DNA of 64,000 nucleotides from Trichosphaerium sp. ATCC 40318 (GCA_038496445.1 JALMLS010000242.1:35090-99089); one strand, 5' to 3'. Counted from the first letter of the stretch, positions 1 through 12,069 are shown. The notes: a model not told the origin generated them from the sequence alone. Numbers and translations are program-made.

Positions 1-619
1 ACATGGCACAAAGAATTGTTATTAGTATTATTTATAACGTGTACCTTGTGGTGGTAAAATTTTGGGGAGTAAAAGTGACTTGTGCCTGATTTAGGTTTTT
101 GTTACAAAGTTACGTGAAACCACAAGTCTCATACTAGCGTACAACAACTGACCTGTAACTCCTTAAAACCATTCTATTAGCTAATGTAGATGTAATTGGA
201 GTGTGTCAGTACAAAAGGTAGAGTTTACACTATAAAACAAGCAAAGTTCCTCCCAACCACATTACTTACGCATAAGAAACGTCACCAAATAGTTTTGATT
301 TCCAGAGATAGTTTTTTTGGATGTTTACAGCGTACTGGCAATGGTTTGGAGCCAGTACGACCATACATATGCACTTTTTTCCCAGTGGGGCCAATAAGAC
401 GCACGTACAGAGATAATTTTACCCTCAGGAGCTACAAAACTTCTGCACATAGCGATATAGGCACTTAGAGAGCAGTGGAGTACAAGGAAACTTTGTGTTT
501 GGAAAATACCATGAACGATTTTGACTATCTGCGCATATCTCGAAGTTTGACAATTGCTTGACTTGACTTGCTTAAACACGTGGCAACTTTTTTAATACAT
601 ACACACAACGTAATAAATC
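1..619. other. Upstream region, no gene recognised
   Basis: No convincing coding frame is seen. The short open frames here have no recognisable domain or splice context. The last part presumably holds the promoter of the F-box/LRR gene that starts at 620. One CACGTG lies at about 577. Confidence 0.4.
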
Positions 620-2105
620 ATGAGCTTCACAGGTATTTCAATTGATGAAGCATTCGACTACTATCATACAAACCATTCAGAAGAATTCAACAAGGTTATG
701 TCTGAACAAAGCCAGACATTCATAAAACGACTTGAAACAACGTTAAATATCGTAAACGATAGCATTGTAAAACAACTCGATAATATCCTGTTGAAACAAA
801 CAGATACCTCCTTGAAACGACCTAATCATGTAACTCTTGTGGAAAATGATGTTTCGTCATCAAAACGAAAACAGCTTCAAGAGTAAGTCGTTCTTTTTTC
901 ATTAAATTAAGGCTCTCTTCAGAGCTCGTTCAGAAAAATTTTGGCAATTGCTTATTTCTAAGAAATCACGTTATTGTGTTTCGAGATGCCGTTTTTTTTT
1001 TGTTTCTTGTATCTTTGTGCTAATGACCATAGTATACAACCTACATTGGCGCTCAAAGAACCAAGTATTGTTGATTTTCCACCAGAGGTTATTTCAAATA
1101 TCTTACGTCAAACAGAAGCAAAATCAAGATTCAGTGTTGCTCAATCATGTCACTTGATGGCTGACATCATCCATGACATTGTTGGATATGACATAGTTTA
1201 TCTTAAAAGTGTTTCTGATGTTTTACGGATAAGAGAGTACAAGGGTATCATGAGAAACACTACAATTGCATTCAACACCTTACTTAACTCAAAAACTTTA
1301 TATTCACTATTATCTGGTTGTAAATACCTTAATATATGGAGTAAATATCACAAATGTCATATAACTGATGAAAATCTTGTAGAGCTTGCAGGTGTACATA
1401 CAATCACCCTTAATGGTAGTGCTATAACAGACTATGGTATTGAACAACTCAAAGGAGTCCATACAATTAATCTTGAGAATTGTTATGGTCTGAAAGGTGA
1501 AGGTATCAAAGCACTTGAAGGTGTTCACTCAATTATCCTTAAAAGTACATTGATTACAGATGAAGGGATAAAGGAGTTACACAATGTGCATACAATCAAT
1601 ATCAGTAATACTTCAGTTACTGATGAAGGTATCAAAGCTTTAAAAGGTGTACATACCCTCGAGCTTCAAAGCACTCATGTTACAGATGACGGCATTAAAG
1701 CACTTCAAGGTGTTCATACAATTGATCTTCGTGGGTGAATCTTTTACGGATGAAGGAATCAAAGCGTTAAATGGTGTGCATATAATCAACCTCAGTAAAA
1801 GTTCAGTTACAGATGAAGGTGTCAAAGCACTCAAAAATGTTCATTCAATCAACCTCAGCTGTACTTCAGTTACAGATGAAGGTGTCAAAGCACTCAAAAA
1901 TGTTCATTCAATCAACCTCAGCTATACTTCAGTTACTGATGAAGGTGTCAAAGCACTCAAAAATGTTCATTCAATCAACCTCAGCTATACTTCAGTTACT
2001 GATGAAGGTGTCAAAGCACTCAAAAATGTTCGTGCTATCTCTCTTTTTCGTTGTAAGAATGTGACATTTGAATATGTTCAATCACTAAAGATACCTAAAT
2101 TTTAG
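620..2105 (+). pseudogene. F-box/LRR protein gene with a one-base frameshift
   Basis: Probably a substrate receptor of an SCF-type E3 ligase. Exon 1 (620-882) encodes a polar, coiled-coil-prone N-terminus. A GTAAGT donor at 883 and a CTAAT-containing acceptor ending at 1032 give an in-frame join. Exon 2 opens with an F-box-like stretch (VDFPPEVISNILRQ, then SCHLMADIIHDIVGY) and continues into about 12 cysteine-poor LRRs of about 21-23 residues with the phrase GVHTINL..TxxTDEGIKAL. The frame breaks at 1733-1738 (TGA). Removing one G from the GGG run restores GVHTIDLRGESFTDEG and the array runs to the stop at 2105. The last four repeats are nearly identical 63-nt units (about 1805-2056). The same family occurs at 11245 and 53867. 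The frameshift may be real decay or an assembly error. Confidence 0.75.
1805..2060 (+). repeat. Tandem 63-nt LRR-coding repeats
   Basis: Four consecutive 63-nt units, each coding for SVTDEGVKALKNVHSINLS, differ at only a few bases. Starts are spaced exactly 63 nt apart (about 1805, 1868, 1931, 1994). This points to recent unequal crossing-over or conversion inside the LRR array. Confidence 0.85.
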
Positions 2106-2801
2106 TTTACTAGCAAAAGAAATCTAGAGCAATGATGACAAGAACTTGTTAACCAAATTGATGAATTGTAACTTGAGAGAGAGAACACATTGCTAATTCA
2201 TCACCAACTCAATAAATAAGCTTTTATTTGTCCAAGCGTTACGGTTCTGGTTTTGTGTGTACTGACTAATTAAATAAAATTGGTTGTGCCTTGTCAATCG
2301 ATAAATATTTCGTAGCTTGGACAATTGCGTGGATGACCGCACTTCACGTGTACTACTAAGAAATACATCTGTGGTGTTATTAACTAAAGAGCAGAGGAGC
2401 AATACTTAGACGACTGAAGCGAATCTTGCTCACTTGGGATTTGAATCAGTGCCAAGTGATTGTCAGTTTTGTGGAAATGCATGTTGTAATGCGACAAAAA
2501 GACATAGTGAAAAAATGGTTCTTAGTTTTTTCGTAGTTTTTGCCTTTCAACATCGTGATTTATTCATATTTACCTGTTACATTACCTGTATTATGAGGGA
2601 TACACAGTCTGAATATACAGTGGAGTCTAGAAAGGAGGAACAAAGGCTATAAAAAAAGTACAAAGTACACAATGCCTTGTTTTACTTCAGTAAACGTCAA
2701 AAATCAGCTAAAGTTCCCTTTTTCATTGGGAACCCGTAACTCTTTGCAAATTTCTCATCACATTGACTACGCCAAGAACGAGATCTGGATGACCTTAAGC
2801 A
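2106..2801. other. Intergenic, nothing recognised
   Basis: A few short open frames on both strands, none with a domain, signal peptide or consistent splice sites. It probably holds the terminator of the LRR gene and the promoter of the ABA4-like gene. Confidence 0.35.
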
Positions 2802-3481
2802 ATGGCAGCCGCCATTCACGCAATCAATTGGGAAAAGTGGTTGAAAATTTCTTTTGTTGACTTAATTCAAAGTTTAAGTCTGGTAGTCGACAGGAAGCTT
2901 TACAATCGACACATTATGACTTTCTTAGGCTTCACCAATACCGAAATGTTCAATATAACTCATTTGGCACTAATTCCATGGCTTACAATGGTTTTTTTGC
3001 CTAGATGGCGTTATACACGTCGTATTGTGTTTAGCTTTGCTCTTTTCTTCTCTGTGTGCTATTTAGTGCTTATTGGAAACGTTTTCATGCAAGGAGGCAT
3101 TGAGAAGTTTACAAGCATGATGCAGGACTTCACATCGCTCAAAGTACGACAAAAACAAGGTAAAACGATAAAACCCACAAGCATTTTAGGGAATCTCAGC
3201 TCTATTCAAAAATGAGGACGTCGTATTCATTGGTACGTATAATAGACACTAAAACTAGTAGTTTTAAACCAAAAAGAATCAAAAAGGTTGACGTTTAGAC
3301 TAAATATGCTTATTTACAAAAAGGTTGGCTTCATTACCTCGCCTTTGATCTTTGGACAGGTGTTTGGATTTTATTCGATTCTCAAGCAAACCAGATCCCT
3401 CATCTACTCACTGTCGTGTGTTTGTTCTTTACTCTCATGTTTGGACCTGTTGGATTCGTACTTTACGTAGTACTAAGGTAA
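2802..3481 (+). CDS. ABA4-like (DUF4281) membrane protein
   Basis: Three exons are predicted: 2802-3143, 3190-3232 and 3324-3481. The spliced protein is about 180 residues. It reads through a membrane segment near ITHLALIPWLTMVFLPRW, a second near VFSFALFFSVCYLVLI, then SALFKNEDVVFIG joined to GWLHYLAFDLWTG and a C-terminal FTLMFGPVGFVLYVVLR. The W.HYLAFDL.G.W..D motif and the FGP.G..LY ending are hallmarks of the abscisic-acid-deficient-4 / DUF4281 family. In plants ABA4 acts in neoxanthin formation; non-plant members are mostly uncharacterised, so the role here is open. The start could lie further upstream. The intron 2 acceptor (AAAAAG) was chosen because it alone joins ..VVFI to GWLHY. 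Confidence 0.8.
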
Positions 3482-4414
3482 CAAAGGAGTAAACTTTTTG
3501 ATTTTTTTTTCTTCGAGAAAAAAACGAGAAAAATTGATGATCGTAAAACGTTTTTTTTTTTTTGGACTTTTTTTGCGCCTTAGGTTTAGTGTGTTTCTCT
3601 GCTTTATGTTTTTGATGAAGCTGTTTATGTTATCTTACTAACTTATATAGATTCTTATTTGGCAGTCAACCTATGAGAACTAAACTTGAATAACTCCTAA
3701 AAAAAAACTTGTAAGTTTTTGAGTTAATTAATAAACACGTGATCGAAATGAGTCTTTTTTTTGAATTTCGTTTATTATTCGCTAGATATTGATAACAACT
3801 TAGTACATGTACAAGTTAACACTATATTTTTGTAAGTCCATCAAACCAAAAAACAAATTTTATTTATGTTCCGTACAACAACCATTGAAAAGAGGTTTTC
3901 AGACTCCTTTGGGAATTACAAAGAAAGTGTCAACTTCTTATTGACAACCAGTTGACTTGAATTGTAACTTATTCAACTCCAACGACCGTCAAAGAAGAAT
4001 GAAAGAAGGATTTTTTTCTGAAATTAGTACTTACACATTTTAAGTTCTCCTATCAATGTCAGGACTGTTTTAAAGAAAATGCTTTATTGTTTATCTCGAT
4101 TACATTGATAAATGTGGTGTTGTGTCTTGTATTGTCTCGTTTATGCCCATACCAATATGAAAAGTAGGTCGGTTGACGATATCTAGCAAATTGTTTGCCT
4201 TTTGTAGCTTTGGAAATTTCGGTAGTTTTGCACTCCGCACCTCACGATAGAGCCTTGATGCCAGCAAAACTAGTGTGTAAAATTGAATTTACCATGTAGC
4301 ACTAGTTGCAACAGCCTACTCTTTGAAAAAACCTTTGACTCATAATGGAAAAGCGACGTCGCTTTTTCAGTTAATGGAAAAACGTAAAAATAAACTCAAC
4401 ACAAACTGTGTACA
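3482..4414. other. Intergenic, AT-rich, nothing recognised
   Basis: Homopolymer-rich DNA with no open frame of note. The end presumably carries the promoter of the Arf-family gene. Confidence 0.4.
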
Positions 4415-5740
4415 ATGGGAAGCTCTATTGCCAAGCTTTTTGAGCCTGAACCATCTAGAATATACATGACAGGCTTAGATGCTGCTGGAAAGGTAATAAT
4501 AACTAATTCTGCTGCAAATAACTCATTATACGTAGACTACTATCCTATACGCGATGAAAGTATGTTTAGGGAGTATAAAGACAAAAATAACAATTTTATA
4601 GCTTGGTGAGATAGAAACGACAATACCTACTATTGGTTGGAATGTAGAGAGCGTAAAGTACAGGAATACACAGTTTATGGTTTGGGATTGTACGTTAACG
4701 AAATGTTTTGGTTGAAATTGATTTAAAACACCTTTATACGCTTGATATATGTTTATTTATTCTGTTTTAGGCGGAAGAACACCTGTACGTGTATTATTAA
4801 CAGAGTTTGCTTGAAAAATCCAAAAAAAGAACCCCGCTTGGTTTTGTTGATTCGTATTTTTTAGATGCGGTACTTATGGAGAACCGAGTATAGAAAAGGT
4901 ACTTTTGTGGATTTTTGTGGATTATAAGTAGTTTTTGTGTGGATTTTCGTTTTCGTTTTTTTCTTTGTTCAGCACGTGCTGTATACACTCTTTATCAAAT
5001 TGAATTGTGAAAATAGATTTATTACTTGCACCTTGAGTGTTATTTGTGAAACTGAATCCCATGAGTTGCGGGGAGTGAAGAAAACAAACACTTCCATTTT
5101 TTTTTTCGCATTTTTTTTGTTGGTTTGTACATTTAGTAGCTGCAAGTGCGTTTAATCTAAAACAATTGTAGGTGTTTCTGCAGTAATTTACGTCATTGAT
5201 TCAAATGATAGACACCGTATTGATGAAGTCAAGTCGATGATACAACAAGATGCAGAGTATTTTAAAGAAGAATTTAAAGATGCTCCGATGCTCTTTTTCA
5301 TGAATAAGCAAGGTATATACCAACGTCTTATACACCTTAAAAACTCATTAATTCATGTGAATAGATTTACCAAATGCAATGAGTCCAGAAGAGGTAAGGG
5401 CGGTGTTGAGAATCAGAATTTTCATGGTTTTTTTTTCGTGGCCGTTTGCTAAAAGTCTGTCAAGGTTGCTAAGGCTGTTGGTCTAAATGAGGTAAAAGAT
5501 AGAGTATACAGAGTTCAAGGTTGCTGTGCTACAAGCCGTAAAGGCATATACGAGGTACGCTCAGCGATAAAATGATAGGAATTGGCAACCATCAAACATA
5601 TTGTTATTTTCAACGAGCTGTATGACGCTGTTGTGATTATATTATTATATTACTCTGTTTTTTGCGATTTTCTCATGTTATTATAGGGCTTAGAATGGCT
5701 TAGCGATGTACTAAATAAGAAAGAAAATGTTCATAGTTAA
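4415..5740 (+). CDS. Arf/Arl-family small GTPase, nine exons
   Basis: Predicted exons: 4415-4492, 4536-4559, 4602-4689, 4771-4784, 4865-4898, 5172-5312, 5365-5393, 5456-5554 and 5687-5740, all GT-AG. The spliced product is about 185 residues and collinear with Arf1: MGSSIAKLF (possible myristoylated Gly2), P-loop GLDAAGKTTIL, switch [23 protein letters not shown] after switch [21 protein letters not shown] (G4) and [17 protein letters not shown] (G5). It is expected to act in membrane traffic. Two oddities: exon 2 is 24 nt and exon 4 only 14 nt, and the usual WDVGGQ reads WDCGRT, one residue short, so the catalytic Gln is missing. The gene may be a divergent Arl, or a micro-exon border is misplaced. 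Confidence 0.85.
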
Positions 5741-6247
5741 TAGTAAGATGTATTGTTACTTTCAATAAAAAGTATATTAGTTAGTATTTGTTACAACTGG
5801 CTGCTTCTCACATGCCTGCTTCACTAAAGTAACCGTCATGTGAAGTTACCAGCCTTTCAATTTGTAGGCATTGTGTGGGATACCCTCTCACAATAATACT
5901 GAGATAATTCACCACACCGACTTTATTTAAAAATGGGCATTTGCTACTTATTTCCACCAATGAAATGTGGGAATAAGTGCTCATTGATGATATATCATCA
6001 ATGTACTTTGGTTTTTGTTGTTGTTTTTACTAAACAGAATGTTCGAATATAGATTATTTCGAGCGTACTCTGATCTCAACAAATTGACTTTAGCAAAACG
6101 ATTAACTATGGCAAGCAACAAAACAACCAAAACTACACGAGTATTATAGTACAAGGGTGCGTTAGAGCCACTAGATGTTGATTTCTTCCTCCTAATCGCG
6201 TATTTTGAGATGAGGTGTTAGGGAACGAATGATCTTATGTGAGGGAT
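5741..6247. other. Intergenic between convergent genes
   Basis: The 3' sides of the plus-strand GTPase gene and the minus-strand secreted-protein gene meet here. AT-rich, no gene seen. Confidence 0.4.
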
Positions 6248-8263
6248 CTACGTACAAAATCGTAGTACTTCATGACAACAAGCAGTTATTGCTGCCAAAA
6301 CAAGACACCTGTAAGTGAAATCACTAAAGAAACTACTACAAAATCAAGTTTATTGTGATAATCTTCTTACACAACGTTCTCTATCAACAAACGCTGGTGC
6401 TGGAGGATTGAAATTAAAAGCAGATAAACCAAAGCTTACTGGAGCATCAATAGCCATCACAGTTACAGCATCCGTACTGATATCAACAGAGATATAACGT
6501 CCATCTAGGCATGATCCGATTAAAGTACTTGTTGATACTGATGTTAAACCTAGACAAGAAGCAACCCATGAGTTACAGGCAGATCAAGCTTTTATGACTT
6601 ACCTACGATAGCACAACCCTGTGTATCAATTGTGCGTTGTGATGCACATGATCCAGAAAGAAAATCAGGCAATACTTCCAAAAAAGGAGAAGGAAGGTAT
6701 AGAACACCATCAACAATTTCTCCTGTTGATAAAAAAACAAAGTTAGAAAAAACAAAAACTAAAACAAACAATAGAAAAACACGTGCCACTTATCCCAACA
6801 GATGGTTCATCATTGCAAACAAAACTAAATTTACATGTTTCTAAATCAAATTCGTAAGCAAATGGTCCTGGAACCTCTGCGAATATTCGACCACTCTCTT
6901 TATCTATCATCAGCGCATCAATTCGAAGACTGCTCGTACATCTTTTGTCCTAAGAATGGAAAAAACTAAGAAATCTATGTGGCTTTTAAAAGTATGCTAT
7001 CGTACAATTTCACAAGTGTAAGGATTGATTGAAAATAGCTCTTGGTTCATATTAACATACAATACTCTATCGAATACAGTACTGTACTCCATTGCTGATG
7101 GCTGTGTCATCAATTCTGGGATATCACATGCTAATACTATGTTTTAGTGGATGTTTCATTTCAAATCAAAGAAATTCGTGCTTTGTATAATCTCGTTTGT
7201 GTTTGAAAGTAATCGATAGTCAAAGCCTGGCAATGGATGTTTTGATGTAATTAGAGTATCAATCACACCTCCTTGAGGAGCTATTGTTGGAGGTGGCGTT
7301 GGCATGACTGGTGCAACAGGTGGTGTTGTTGTTTCATCTGGAGGTGGTGGTGTTGCCTCATAGAATATTGTAGTAATGGCGTTAGTTAGAGGTAATGATG
7401 TTGTAAGCACAGTCATTGTTGAGGTAGCAATGTCTAGACTAAAATAGCTACCAACAGGGGTAGACGAGCCAATAATTTGATTATCTGATACTGCGGTAAT
7501 ATCTAGGTAACAGATACTAAGATAAAAACAACTAGTAAATGTTATGTACCAGCAAAAAAAGCTAGTAATGTTAAAGGATATTCCACGAATTGAGTGGCAA
7601 TGCAAGATGAAGGGCCTGTCAAAGGTAATAGCCATTCTCACAAATCCTAGAACATATATTGTATCCCCAATGATCTCAACTATGCAACAATTGAATTAGG
7701 AAAAAAGAAAACGATAATCAACAAAAACTCACTGCCACTAGCAAAACCTCCAAGATTTGTCAAGTCTACCCGACAAAAATGACAAAATGAGCAATCTGTT
7801 GGATCTATCTGTGCAATATCACCGTTCATAGTAATGCCATATAGTACTTGTGTCACCTTATCAAGAGCAATGTGTTGAAAGTCAAAGGGCAAAGCACAAG
7901 AACTCTACAAAAGTAATAAAAAAGACTTCTCTGTTACAATCGGTACCTTTACTCCACACGTGCGTGGATCTACCTCAAGCAAGCTGAGTAGCTCTTTTAT
8001 AAATATTGTACGTGTTGAAGGAGAATAAGACATAGATACTGGCGACTGAGTAAAGGTTGGGATGCCACAGGCTAAACAAAGAGATTAGATTAAGCGAGTT
8101 TCGAGAAATCGTCTGTACTGCGTAGAACATCTGTTGGATCAGCTATTGACCTTATTTCAAACCCCGCAGTCTGACCGTTGATGACATACGCGTTGATCTC
8201 TTGGCAGAGTGTGTATGGCAAAAATAAGGATAGAACGAGGAATAAGAAAGGTGTTGCGTTCAT
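6248..8263 (-). CDS. Secreted repeat protein, propeller-like, with P/T-rich linker
   Basis: The start at 8263 gives a clear signal peptide (MNATPFLFLVLSLFLPYTLC, then QEINAYVING). At least seven exons follow. The product holds several repeats of about 40 residues ending in ..DPxxC: SMSYSPSTRTIFIKELLSLL..DPRTC, IALDKVTQVLYGITMNGDI..DPTDC, AMEYSTVFDRVLYVNMNQEL..NPYTC and LMIDKESGRIFAEVPGP..LETC. This looks like blades of a small beta-propeller with conserved cysteines. A Pro/Thr-rich linker (ATPPPPDETTTPPVAP) separates the repeats. The end is uncertain; the last exon appears to read VCLVLAAITACCHEVLRFCT and stop near 6248. I do not recognise the family. Likely extracellular or cell-surface. Exon borders are approximate. 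Confidence 0.6.
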
Positions 8264-8922
8264 TGCGTTTGTTTGCGTAAGCCTTCATTTTTGACCATTC
8301 TGTTAACAACAAATCTCTAGATGTCACGTGATTTATTTTAAACCGAGAAACAGCTCGCAAATTAACCAAGATCTCTAGCAATCACGTAAATTGTTTTAAC
8401 GAAGTGCATCTAGTGCCTTTACAAATGAGTGTCGCGTACTAACCACTACGCTATACAAAACGTATTAACACACTCACTCTGGAGTATGGTGGAACCTTAT
8501 ACGACATGAGAAACGTCAAACGAGAATGTCCTGCAGGAATCAATCATGTAATATAAACCTTCAGTTACAAATGATTAAGGCTTTTAGCTGGTGTTCACAC
8601 ACTAAATAGTGGTTGCCTTGTCTCTGATGATGGTGTTAGTGCAATTCTTGGCACTCATACTTAACTATTAATAATACAAGTGCGGATGTAATTATGGGAA
8701 TACTTCGACGCCATAGAATTTGTGACACAATAGCTACGTTTAACTGGAGATTTGAGATGACTCCAGTAGTCTCTAGAAAGACGGACAGGTGAATATAAGA
8801 GCCCGTAACCTGACCTCGAGCTGTATTTAATAACAAGTGTCATTGGCTTAACTTAAGTTGATTTTGATTAAGGTGTTCACGTGATTTACAAAAACTACAT
8901 AACTTGGTTGGTACAGAGTAAA
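8264..8922. other. Intergenic between divergent genes, with tRNA-like box A
   Basis: No protein gene seen. On the minus strand around 8440-8460 the sequence AGCGTAGTGGTTAGTACGC forms a perfect tRNA D-arm with a box A match, but I find no anticodon or T arm downstream. It is probably a relic or chance. Confidence 0.35.
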
Positions 8923-10665
8923 ATGGAATTATTAGAATCGCAAAACGTTCTTCCACCTATTTATTCTCTTCCGCTTGAAATTCTGGTAGAAATAGCTTGT
9001 TTATTAAAACTAGAAGAGCTCATTACACTACGACTTGTATGTAGGGTTTTACTAAAGTCAGCAGGGTTAACAAGTGTAATGAAGGCACGTGCAGTTCAAA
9101 AAAAAATAAAACGCGCTTTGATTTTTTTTTAAGAAGGAACTGACGAGGATTTCTTGTTTTTAGGACTATTTGACGACATTCAAGGTTGAATTTCTGCATG
9201 AAAACCTACAAGACTCTGGAGATTCTTTGACAGGTCTTGCAGTGAGGAAAAACGGCGACGTAAGTCATTCTTTTACAAAAAAAGGAAAAAAAACAAACTT
9301 GTTTTTTTTGTAAGATCTATGCTCGTTGTTACGAGTATAATTATCAGTACAAAAGGTCTATATTTTATGCTTTCGTTATTAATAGGTTTTATCATCGTTA
9401 GGTCTACTGGGTAGATGCTACACATCATAGGATTTTTAAATTTTGTATTAAAACGTGGAAAACACTTCTTGTCACTGGTGAGCGCGATTATAAGCATACA
9501 GGCACGTGATGGTGTTTTTTTTTCAAGAATTCGAAACGTTAAAAATTATATAATTTCAACACGTGACATCTCACGTGAAATGTTCGAGCGATAATTGATG
9601 TTTTTGTTATTTTCTTTAAATTGTGTTAAGATAGTTGACAGGTTTGCAAAACGGTCCTCTGGAGCAAGCGACGTTTCGAAATCCTAATGCATTGATATTT
9701 GATAAAGATGATAACTTACTTGTTGTTGACTACAGACATCATCAAATACGCAAGATAAACTTCAAAACTGGAATGTGCGTTTTGTTTTGATGTTCATTTT
9801 TTTTTTTGCTCTTTATAGACTCGCATGGCATCATGTATTTTACTGAGTGTTATGGTTCCTTAACATATAAATTTATAGGGTCGAATCATTAGTTGGAAGC
9901 GACTCAGGTTACCTAAACGGTAAAAGAGAAACAGCTTTATTGAATGGTCCAGAAAGTTTTTGTTGGGACAGCAATGGCAACTTAATTATTGCCGATAATG
10001 GCAATGGGTGCATACGCCAAGTACGTGATTATATAATCCAAACAATCACATACTCATTATTTAAAACTATCACATGCTTAGCACGTGTTATATATAAGTT
10101 GTATTCGACACTTCTGATATCTGTGTAGCTCTCAAACAATGGAGTTGTTTCAACAATTGCAGGGAATCCAGGGAAGGATAGGACACACCTTGATGGGAAA
10201 GGTCAACACGCTGAGTTCTCATTACCTCACTCTATAACATGCGATTCAAGAAAAGGATCTAATAGACTTTATATACTAGATACAGTCCGTATAGCTAAAA
10301 AGAAGAGTCTTTGTCAAATCAATACTTCAGGAAATGTTAAAACAGTTGTTAACGGAAACTCTCACCCGGACTTTTGTTGGCCTTATGACGTCACTTGTGA
10401 TGATAAAGGGAACTTATATATAGGTGAGAGTACAGGTGTATGGAAGTATTATACAGAAACAGGAGACTTATTCAGACTACGTACAAGTGTGCAGATTTAT
10501 TCGATTTATTCGATAGTTTATTTTCCACCTAAAAAAAAGATTTATCTTTCTGGTACAAAGACAAGGGACGGTGGTGCTTACTTTTTAATGACTATTGATG
10601 TCAGCCATTACAAACGAAATGAAGAACGTCTAGATTTTGGTAAGAAACGTGAAGATGATCGTTGA
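8923..10665 (+). CDS. F-box/NHL-repeat protein
   Basis: Likely an SCF substrate adaptor with a beta-propeller instead of LRRs. Exon 1 starts at 8923 and encodes an F-box (YSLPLEILVEIACLLKLEEL, then ITLRLVCRVLLKSAG). Later exons include 9164-9259 (TFKVEFLHENLQDSG), about 9402-9478 (VYWVDATHHRIFKFC), one near 9641-9773 (NPNALIFDKDDNLLVVDYRHHQIRK), one near 9890-10020 (PESFCWDSNGNLIIADNGNGCIRQ) and a long last exon from about 10129 (NNGVVSTIAGNPGKD, HSITCDSRKGSNRLYILD, PYDVTCDDKGNLYIGE). Those are NHL repeats with the typical GNL.IAD..N..IR pattern. The last exon ends FGKKREDDR at 10665. The first intron probably starts at GTAATG near 9079, the only phase-0 donor that fits. Confidence 0.75.
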
Positions 10666-11244
10666 ATAGAGATCACGTGTTTTTTTAACTGGTTAAAAAA
10701 AGCAAGACCAAAAAAGTTTGATGGACTAAGTGTCGACTTTGTAATTGTAGTGTTGATGTTATACACAAAATAAATCAGCCCACATTGTAGAAGAGATCTA
10801 GAATTCATTTTTTTGCGTTAATTTGGTATCCACTTTTCCTGCGCAACAGCTCAGTCTTTACCAATAAATGTAGTGAAATTAAGGTTCTTATCACAGCGTA
10901 GTTACTGGTGTTAATGAACAATAATGGAATAGTCTGTGTTACATCCATGTTATCAATGGTTATCCTTTGATAAGCAAAGAGCAACCTATTAATGTGTACG
11001 ATTTTACTATGCATCTTTTACTTTATTTATTTCAAGCACTTAGTGGTATGAATTGAATGACACTATTAGGAATACTATTGAGGACAAATATCTTGATTAT
11101 TTATTGAAGTCATCTATTTTCGAATCTGAGGTTGAGAAGTCGCTTTTGTACCGGTCAAATAAAGTAAAATCACGTGGACTTACTAATTACGCACTAACAT
11201 TCCTGTATCCCATACAAAACGATTAAAGCCATTATTGTATCAAA
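10666..11244. other. Intergenic, nothing recognised
   Basis: AT-rich spacer between two plus-strand F-box genes. Short minus-strand frames lack any domain. One CACGTG lies at about 11172. Confidence 0.4.
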
Positions 11245-12069
11245 ATGGAAGAAAATTACACCGAAGGCGTTAATCTGTACTTATTCGACCTGTTGGCGCT
11301 ACCAGTTGAAGTAATAGTTCATATTCTTAAACAAGGAACTTATACGCTCCACTCAGCTCAAACATGCCGTCTGATGAGAGATATTGTAAGAAACCATGTT
11401 GGATATGGTCATATCACTATTACCAACAAAAGCCAATTGAAGATGCTTTCAGGGAGTCCTTTATTGAAGAATACAGCCATCTGTTTGAATGATCTACCAA
11501 TATATGATTGCCACTTGCGTTTACTTTCAGGTGTCCAAAGTATAAACTTGAGTGGTACATCAATAACTGATGAGGGCTTGAAGGCATTGTCAGGTGTACA
11601 CACAATCAACCTTTCTAAATGTAAAATAACAGATGAAGGTGTCAAGATGTTAATAGGTGTACATACCATTAACTTGCATGCTTGTAAATTGATAACAGGT
11701 GATGGTATTAAAGCATTGGCTGGTGTACATACAATTAATTTGGGATCTACATATGTAACAGATGAAGGTCTGAAGTCATTGTCAGGCGTTCATACAATTA
11801 ATTTGAGTGCTTGTAGATTGATAACAGATGAAGGTGTCAAGGCGTTGGCAGGTGTTCACACTATCAACTTGTTTGCTTGTAATTCAATAACAGGTGAAGG
11901 CATCAAGGCATTGGCAGGTGTGTATGAAATTCGTTTGTCAGGTAAAGCTGGGACAGACGAAGGTTTAAAGTCTTTGGCAGGAGTGCACACTATCTTTATT
12001 TATAACCATTCAGTTACAAAAGAACATGTTAAGGCATTAACAGGTGCAACCAAAATACATTGTTTTTGA
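11245..12069 (+). CDS. F-box/LRR protein, single exon, 274 aa
   Basis: Intact and intronless. Residues 1-60 form an F-box (LFDLLALPVEVIVHILKQ, then QTCRLMRDIVRNHVGYG). A short spacer (SGSPLLKNTAICLNDL) follows, then about nine LRRs with consensus GVHTINLSxxxxITDEGxKALS. The LRRs are LRR_6-like, of the cysteine-poor AMN1/F-box kind. Probably a substrate receptor of an SCF ligase; the target is unknown. The shared spacer phrase SGSPLLKNT links it closely to the paralogue at 53867 and less closely to the one at 620. No signal peptide. Confidence 0.85.
   Translation: MEENYTEGVNLYLFDLLALPVEVIVHILKQGTYTLHSAQTCRLMRDIVRNHVGYGHITITNKSQLKMLSGSPLLKNTAICLNDLPIYDCHLRLLSGVQSINLSGTSITDEGLKALSGVHTINLSKCKITDEGVKMLIGVHTINLHACKLITGDGIKALAGVHTINLGSTYVTDEGLKSLSGVHTINLSACRLITDEGVKALAGVHTINLFACNSITGEGIKALAGVYEIRLSGKAGTDEGLKSLAGVHTIFIYNHSVTKEHVKALTGATKIHCF

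Noticed and set aside
8395-8470. tRNA gene on the minus strand (box A, perfect D-arm AGCGTAGTGGTTAGTACGC)
   Set aside because: No pairing anticodon stem, no T arm and no acceptor complement follow; at most a relic.
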